Positions 58,715-64,000 of a stretch of 64,000 bases of DNA are shown here, one piece after another. The number at the start of each line of letters is the position of its first letter. The first letter of the stretch is position 1. The DNA comes from Buddleja alternifolia (taxonomy: Eukaryota; Streptophyta; Magnoliopsida; Lamiales; Scrophulariaceae): the NCBI GenBank assembly GCA_019426215.1, contig CM033394.1, positions 43,956,423-44,020,422 on the forward strand, in the 5' to 3' direction. Under the pieces are notes generated by a model. It was not told the origin of the DNA and made no database searches. It was given only the letters and a program-made list of their open reading frames with translations. Made by a program: the position numbers and the translations under genes.

Positions 58715-59547
58715 TGTTTCGAAAATAAAACAAAACCAGATTAGGGAAGGATTTCGAGTAGTCGGTCCAAGCCTCTTCATAATTCACAACTTAGAATTAT
58801 CTAATAACCCCCGCTTATGTGTGCTAAAGGTGGTTTATGACTTGAATTAATTTCGTGTGCGAGTCACGCAATAATCAACAGAAAGATACACTACAATTTA
58901 AGCAATTAATCAACACTTAAAAGCTTAAAAAGAAATATATCTCCATGAACTCTTCGATGAATTCTTCTTGATACAAGAACCAAAGATTTCGAATACAAAG
59001 CTGCTACCGTGCTAATCTATGCTAATCTACGCTACTGGCTACTTTAATCTAGAACTAAACTACCGTCTACTTTATCTAGAATTAAACTAAGCCTAACTAC
59101 GTCTAAGACTACGGAAAGAAAGATAGTTTGCAGATTTTGTCTGACTGTTTGATGATGTCCCCTTTTTCTTTCTTTCTCTTCGCGCTTATATACTCCACTT
59201 CTTTTGTCGGTTTCTTCACAACCTCCACGTTCTCCTCTGCTTCCGGAACTGCCTTCAACTCCCTCTTCAAATTTCTCTGATTTTGGCGCCCGAGTTTAAG
59301 TTGATTTTTCTGGGTTCGGGCTTATCCTTTCTCTTATCCTTATTGGGCTGGTCCATACTCTTTTTCGAATGTTCTATTTGTCTTTGTTCTTGATTTCTTC
59401 AAACCTAGGTCCATTCGACTTTACCCAAGTCATTCTTTTTTTGGGCTTTACTCGAACATAAGCCCAATTTGATTATTATTTTCCGATTACTTCTTTATTG
59501 GGCCTTTTTAACTCGAAAAGCCCGTTTAATATTTTTAAGTGTAAACA
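58715..59547 (-). repeat. Gypsy-5 5' LTR
   Basis: 833 bp, TG...CA ends, next to the CGTGG target copy at 59548-59552. It drives gag on the minus strand. Confidence 0.9.
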
Positions 59548-59781
59548 CGTGGTGAAGGCGCGCATGTAAATTGTGGATCAAATGTATGGTAACATACTCG
59601 TAACTTGTCACTCTACCTTGTCAATTTCTAAAGTCTACATTAATGCAATTCACTTTGTTTACATCAAGAATTTTAATGAGGTAAATAAAAATATCTAAAA
59701 ATGGAAAATAAATCTTAAAATAATATTGTTGAAGAATGAAAATATTAAATGTTTGATCAACAATATATATGAAAATAAAAC

Positions 59782-60590
59782 AAGGGAAATGATATTGGAG
59801 CTCCACAAATTACTATAGGACCTCCACTTTTATTTATCTCTCTAAGCAAATGACAATAATATCAATTTATTAATAAAATATGATTATGTCTTTACATAGT
59901 CAATTCCATATGATCGTTTTTCTTAATAATTAGTTTATGAAGGCATAATAGCCGAGACATATTTAAATGCGAACAAAAATTAACATGAACGCTATGCATA
60001 TGGTACGTAAAGATTTGTTATTATTATTATTATTATTTGTTTGTTAGTTTTTTTACATTTCTTAAAATTGTCGATTATGTGAGTGTATATGTTGATGATA
60101 CTATGAAATTTTCAATTATTTTTATATTCAAGATGTACTTTATCTCTATATATACAAGTCGAGAAATTATAAATACTTCTAACGATATATTTTGCCATTT
60201 TTTGTACTACTTATTTGAGCATTTATATATGACTAAAATGTATTATAGTTTAGTGACTACTATAACAAACTTTATAAAATTGATAGTTTTGTGTTTAAAT
60301 ACGATCAAAATGAAGTAATTTTCATTTCAAGTTTCATTTTGTATCATTTTTAAATTTAACATAATACATGTGTTCCATCAAAATTTTACAATTATTCAAT
60401 TTTTAAAACTTATGTGTTTATTATTTAATATGTAATAATTAGTAAAGAGAATAAAGTAATTTGTTTTGATGCATAAAAATATTCTTAGAACTCCATTTTA
60501 ATTTAAGTTCATTATGTTTTTAATTCAATGGGCAATATTGTAATATTTTAATATAAGATTTAACTTTGGAGTGTCAATATCATTTCCTTG
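59782..60590. mobile_element. Mutator-like miniature element
   Basis: The left end AAGGGAAATGATATTGGAGC is matched in reverse by CAAGGAAATGATATTGACAC at the right. The flanks AAATAAAAC (59773-59781) and AAATAAAAG (60591-60599) form a 9-bp duplication with one mismatch, the length expected for Mutator-type elements. The 93-codon frame at 60037-60318 is AT-rich noise. Confidence 0.6.
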
Positions 60591-60599
60591 AAATAAAAG

Positions 60600-60734
60600 A
60601 TAAACACATCAAAATATTAAATATGTGATATTTTGTCACATTAATTATTATGAAGAAGACTCGTAATTATGACAACTATAAATTTACAAAAATAAAAAAA
60701 AAAGATAGTCTAACTAAATCTAAATATAACTAAA
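60600..60734. other. Short intergenic spacer
   Basis: Nothing recognised between the Mutator-like element and the duplicated block. Confidence 0.5.
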
Positions 60735-62055
60735 GCAACCTATCATTTTCATAAAGTGATTTCAAAACATTCCTAAAATTATAAATAGAAAGTATTTGCG
60801 CGCACCAACATTGAAGTTCAATGCAGTAAAGATTCTTTGGATGTGCTACATATGGAGATAATTGAATGACGAGGGAAAACTCAGAGCAACTTGAAGAAGA
60901 TGAAGTTAATAAACCAAGCTTAGAAACTAATTGATGAGTCATTAATCACAAAGCAAGACTAATTGGTTGTCCCTCAAATAGCTACTTTGAAGTTTAAAAC
61001 CCTCATAAAGAATTATTGAACAATGCTAGCTACTATATGTATAAAGGTTGTTGATCCGAGTCGGATGGTTGACTTGGTCCAATTTCACTTACTAAGGTTC
61101 GGAAGATCTCTGGTTCTGATTAAGCTCAAAAACGGCTTGAAATCACAATTCAATATGCTATCACTAGAAAAAAAAATACATTAATGACAAAATGTCAAGT
61201 GACAATATAAAAATTATCACTAATTATATTTTTTAGTGACAAGATTTTTTGTTTTCTCACAAGAATAAGTTTTACATGTGTAATAGTGACAAAATTTGTA
61301 TAAAATTTGTCACTCTTGATACATAGTGACAAGGAATTTGTTGTCACTATTGACAATTAGTGAGACCCCTTTAGTGATAATTTAGTAACAACAATTATAA
61401 TTGTCACTCTATTTGTGTTGTCACTATATATGTGTCACTAATTGTCAATAGTGGCAACTTTAAAGACACTTTTATCACCAAAAATTCTTTTTTGTGACAA
61501 AACAAAAATTATTGTCACTTATTATATATATAAATTTTAACATTATCACTTTTAATTTTATCACTAAACTTTTTGTTGTAGTGTACGAGGGGTCCCAAAG
61601 ATGATGATTTGACGCCTAAATTAGCAATACAAACTCAAACTTTGGCACACGTGAATAGCAAATTTTGAAAAGAATTAAAATCATATACATGATCATTGAA
61701 ATGAATAGATATTTATAGTTTCAAGAAGTTGGTCTAGATGGACGATCACCTGCACATATAACATTCACAAATTAATTTCTGCAATGGTTTTACTAAGATT
61801 AGAAGTTATTTTCTACTAAGATTTTAGTGTGATATTTATTCATCGTCAATTGTCGTGACTGATCAGAGATATGAATTGAATGAGGGATAGATATGGTCAC
61901 GTAGTCAAAGAAACATGGCCCTAAATGAAATTAAAGCAATTTTAATACTGGTAAATAATTGTCCTAGCTTTAGCTCTTAGGCTTTCTAGGCTTGGGAGAT
62001 ACCTATCAACTTCAGTTTCTAGCTCTCTTTAATCCGACCGTCAAAGGGTTCCACA
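60735..62055. repeat. Segmental duplication, copy 2
   Basis: It matches 45468-47878 in three collinear blocks (60735-60930, 61872-62000, 62003-62055). With E4 removed, the spacing between the first two blocks (about 710 bp) is close to that in copy 1 (about 640 bp). The copies start 15.3 kb apart, of which 11.4 kb is Gypsy-5. Confidence 0.7.
61162..61583 (+). mobile_element. CACTA miniature E4
   Basis: It starts CACTAGAAAAAAAAATAC and ends TTTTTGTTGTAGTG, 422 bp, with the same GTGACAA-rich body as E1-E3. Flanking triplets are TAT and TAC, an imperfect 3-bp duplication. Confidence 0.8.
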
Positions 62056-62121
62056 AAACCATCACTATAACTAAATGCCCCACAAGTGTATTATGAATAT
62101 TTTTTATATATATATTTATAC

Positions 62122-62445
62122 ATAGCTACAAAAAAATATATATTAGTGACAAGACGTCAAGTCACAATTTCAAAACAGTCACAAATCAATATATTGAATG
62201 ATAAAAATTTATGTATCATCACAAAAATAACTTTCAAAAATTTAATAATAACAAAAATTATATATACGTTGTCACTTATAACAATTAGTGACAAGAAAGT
62301 TGCTATCACTATTGATAATTAATAACACATATATAGTAATAACTTGGTGGCAATAAATATTGTTGTCACTATATTTATATTGTCACCAAGTTGTAACTAT
62401 ACATATATTCTTAATTATTATTTTTATTTTTATCACTAAAAGGTC
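62122..62445 (+). mobile_element. Decayed CACTA miniature of the same family
   Basis: GCTACAAAAAAATATATATT followed by AGTGACAAGACGTCAAGTCA copies the start of E1 and E4. TTGTCACT/GTGACAA motifs continue to about 62445, but the right terminus is lost. Confidence 0.45.
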
Positions 62446-63692
62446 CAAACATAATTCTAATGAAATTTCCCATGACTCGTACATTCCCGACATGGATCGC
62501 CTACTTTTCACTCAAGCAATAAAGTTGATCAGTTTAATTAATCTGCTTGTGAAGAATTGAATATTGAATATTTTATCAACAATATATGAAATTCTAGTAA
62601 AATACATCACTATGAAATGTTCCTATTTTATAAAATATAAGAATTATGTAAGAAATCAATCATATTCTTCATTAAAATCATCAAATAATTAATTGTCATG
62701 AAATTGGTGTAGCTCAGATCATTTTATGAAATTGGCGTAGCTGAAATAACTTTTGGGAAATGAAATAATAAATTGAAATGAATAGTCGTAATTCTTGAGA
62801 ATGAGAATGTATGACACGTTACGAACTTCTCGACCTTCTAACACTAGGGTAAGAGTGCAGACGAATTGAGCATACTATCAAGCTTGAGTTGAGCTCGATT
62901 GGAGAAAAAAATTATATATATATATATATAATATTGAATGTCTTAATAAATATTAATTATGTATCACTATATATATACATATTTAAATATATATTAATGA
63001 ATAAATAATATCATTTATTATTTATTTAGCTGCTCACGAAGTCTGTGAGCACGTAAATTTTTTCTCGATCAAACTAGAATCAGTTTCCACCCCTAGTTTA
63101 GGCATTTATATATGAGTAAGCGTACTCATGAAAATGACTTTCATGACTAATGAATATTTAGGGGTCACGGTACTTATAGGATAGGACTCCAATATGTTTC
63201 TTTCACGCCACGTGGCCATTCCAGAAATAGAAAAAAATATATATGAATATTGTGTTAGGGGAACGTATCCGTGTTAGAAACTTGAGATGACGCTGCGAGA
63301 GTCAACCACCACTTTAACGATGCCATATGAGTGACAAACTGATTTAAGAAGAAAAAATAGATGGAAAGGAAAAAGCAGCAATGTTTGGGGATGAAGAAGA
63401 ATAAATTACAAGAAAAACTAAAAAAAAAATGAGAGAGATAAGTTGGTGTACTGAGGATTCAAATAATTATATATATATATACATGTATATATTTATTTAG
63501 TTAACGATGTTGAATAAATTTATACTTCTAATTGTTTGAAGTGTTTTATGATTTGGTGGTTATTAAATAAGACAAACAATTACATGTATTAATATTTGTA
63601 TCTCTCCGTCTCATATATATCCTAAAATTTTTAAGAATTGGTTTAATTGTGTTTGTACCATATCAAATCTATATCAATCTAGCCGCACCCAT
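62446..63692. other. Intergenic DNA with a possible short hAT relic
   Basis: Between 62845 (TAGGGTAAGAGTGCAG) and 63095 (TTTCCACCCCTA) the ends and the internal AGCTTGAGTTGAGCTCGA phrase resemble the hAT element at 26923, but the flanking 8-mers do not match. TA microsatellites lie near 62913-62930 and 63468-63480. A gene is not evident. Confidence 0.35.
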
Positions 63693-64000
63693 CACTACTA
63701 CAAAAAACGCCTATTACATTAGTTTTTGTTTATCTATTACAACGGTTTTTAACCGTTGTAATAGGCACCGCTGTAATGGAGTTTTGGCCTATTACAACGG
63801 TTAAAAACTGCTGTAATAGGACCCTTATAACCGCTGTAATGGGGCGGTTTTTTTCACCTCTATTACAGCGGTTATAGTAATAACCGCTGTAATAGAGTAG
63901 GTTTTTTTTATTTTTATTTATTTCACTTTCTCGGGTTGTAATTTTATTGTGTCAGAATGACACGAAATTCGAACGATCATAACGAAACAACGTGCTGAAC
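63693..64000 (+). mobile_element. Left end of a second type of CACTA element (runs off the window)
   Basis: It starts CACTACTACAAAAAACGCC, followed by at least seven copies of a TATTACARCGGTT motif in both orientations (63719-63898), the usual subterminal repeat array of CACTA elements. Its repeat differs from that of the GTGACAA family. The other end lies beyond the window. Confidence 0.65.

Larger units (their letters stand above)
48110..59547 (-). mobile_element. Gypsy-5: Tat-like LTR element with gag, protease and an antisense PMD gene
   Basis: LTRs 48110-48943 and 58715-59547 (834 and 833 bp, TGTTTCG...TAAACA) are flanked by CGTGG (48105-48109, 59548-59552). The primer site and gag lie next to the right LTR, so the element is on the minus strand. 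Order from the 5' end: gag (58654 to about 55100), protease (54872-54363), a short stretch beyond protease (54359-54087), then no RT, RNase H or integrase. Instead a plus-strand PMD gene (49429-53485) occupies the space up to the 3' LTR. Extra antisense genes near the 3' end are known in the Tat lineage. About 30 LTR differences by eye suggest moderate age. Confidence 0.9.

Noticed and set aside
62845..63095. Complete short hAT element
   Set aside because: End motifs are hAT-like, but the flanking 8-mers do not match, so it is only mentioned as a possible relic.

Overview
The window looks like an intergenic, transposon-rich stretch of an angiosperm nuclear genome, most likely a eudicot. It is AT-rich, carries TTTAGGG-like runs, and is full of plant-type Copia, Gypsy, hAT, CACTA, PIF/Harbinger-like and Mutator-like elements. 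Only one intact host-type gene is evident: an intronless, secreted, nepenthesin-like aspartic protease on the minus strand (18218-19576). Almost everything else is mobile DNA at different stages of decay.

Layout. 0-7.3 kb: small DNA elements (an hAT-like end at 1-167, a CACTA miniature at 752-1132, a Mutator-like miniature at 4052-4920, a Harbinger-like miniature at 5681-6305) and microsatellites. 7.79-14.78 kb: a nearly complete Copia element (Copia-1, minus strand) with 1.06-kb LTRs and a CTTAC target duplication; a one-base frameshift splits its polyprotein. It sits inside what looks like an older retroposon. 18.2-19.6 kb: the aspartic protease, with a G-rich tract just upstream. 19.9-21.7 kb: a LINE-derived retroposon with a 17-bp target duplication, inserted in the end of an older miniature element. 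22.4 kb: a perfect 130-bp palindrome. 23.6-24.4 kb: an hAT miniature with a perfect 8-bp target duplication.

26.2-43.9 kb is one nested stack. Copia-2 (minus strand, non-canonical TA...TA LTR ends, ATGCT target duplication) is split by an hAT element (26923-28141) and by a coding-poor LTR element, LARD-3 (30231-41979, plus strand). LARD-3 contains two minisatellites and is itself split by a third LTR element, Gypsy-4 (31857-37816, minus strand), which keeps only gag-like sequence.

46.4-47.7 kb holds three related ~420-bp CACTA miniatures, one nested inside another and the third inserted 4 bp away; each has its own 3-bp target duplication. 48.1-59.5 kb is a Gypsy element (Gypsy-5; 834-bp LTRs, CGTGG target duplication) encoding gag and protease on the minus strand. 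It has no recognisable reverse transcriptase, RNase H or integrase. In the opposite orientation it carries a decayed, intron-containing plant-mobile-domain (PMD) gene (49429-53485). This captured gene is the most interesting content of the window. The rest (59.5-64 kb) has more Mutator-like, CACTA and hAT miniatures, plus a diverged second copy of the sequence at 45.5-47.9 kb, so Gypsy-5 lies between the arms of an old segmental duplication.

Boundaries come from reading target duplications and terminal repeats by eye. Family names rest on recognised protein motifs and terminal sequences, not on database searches.
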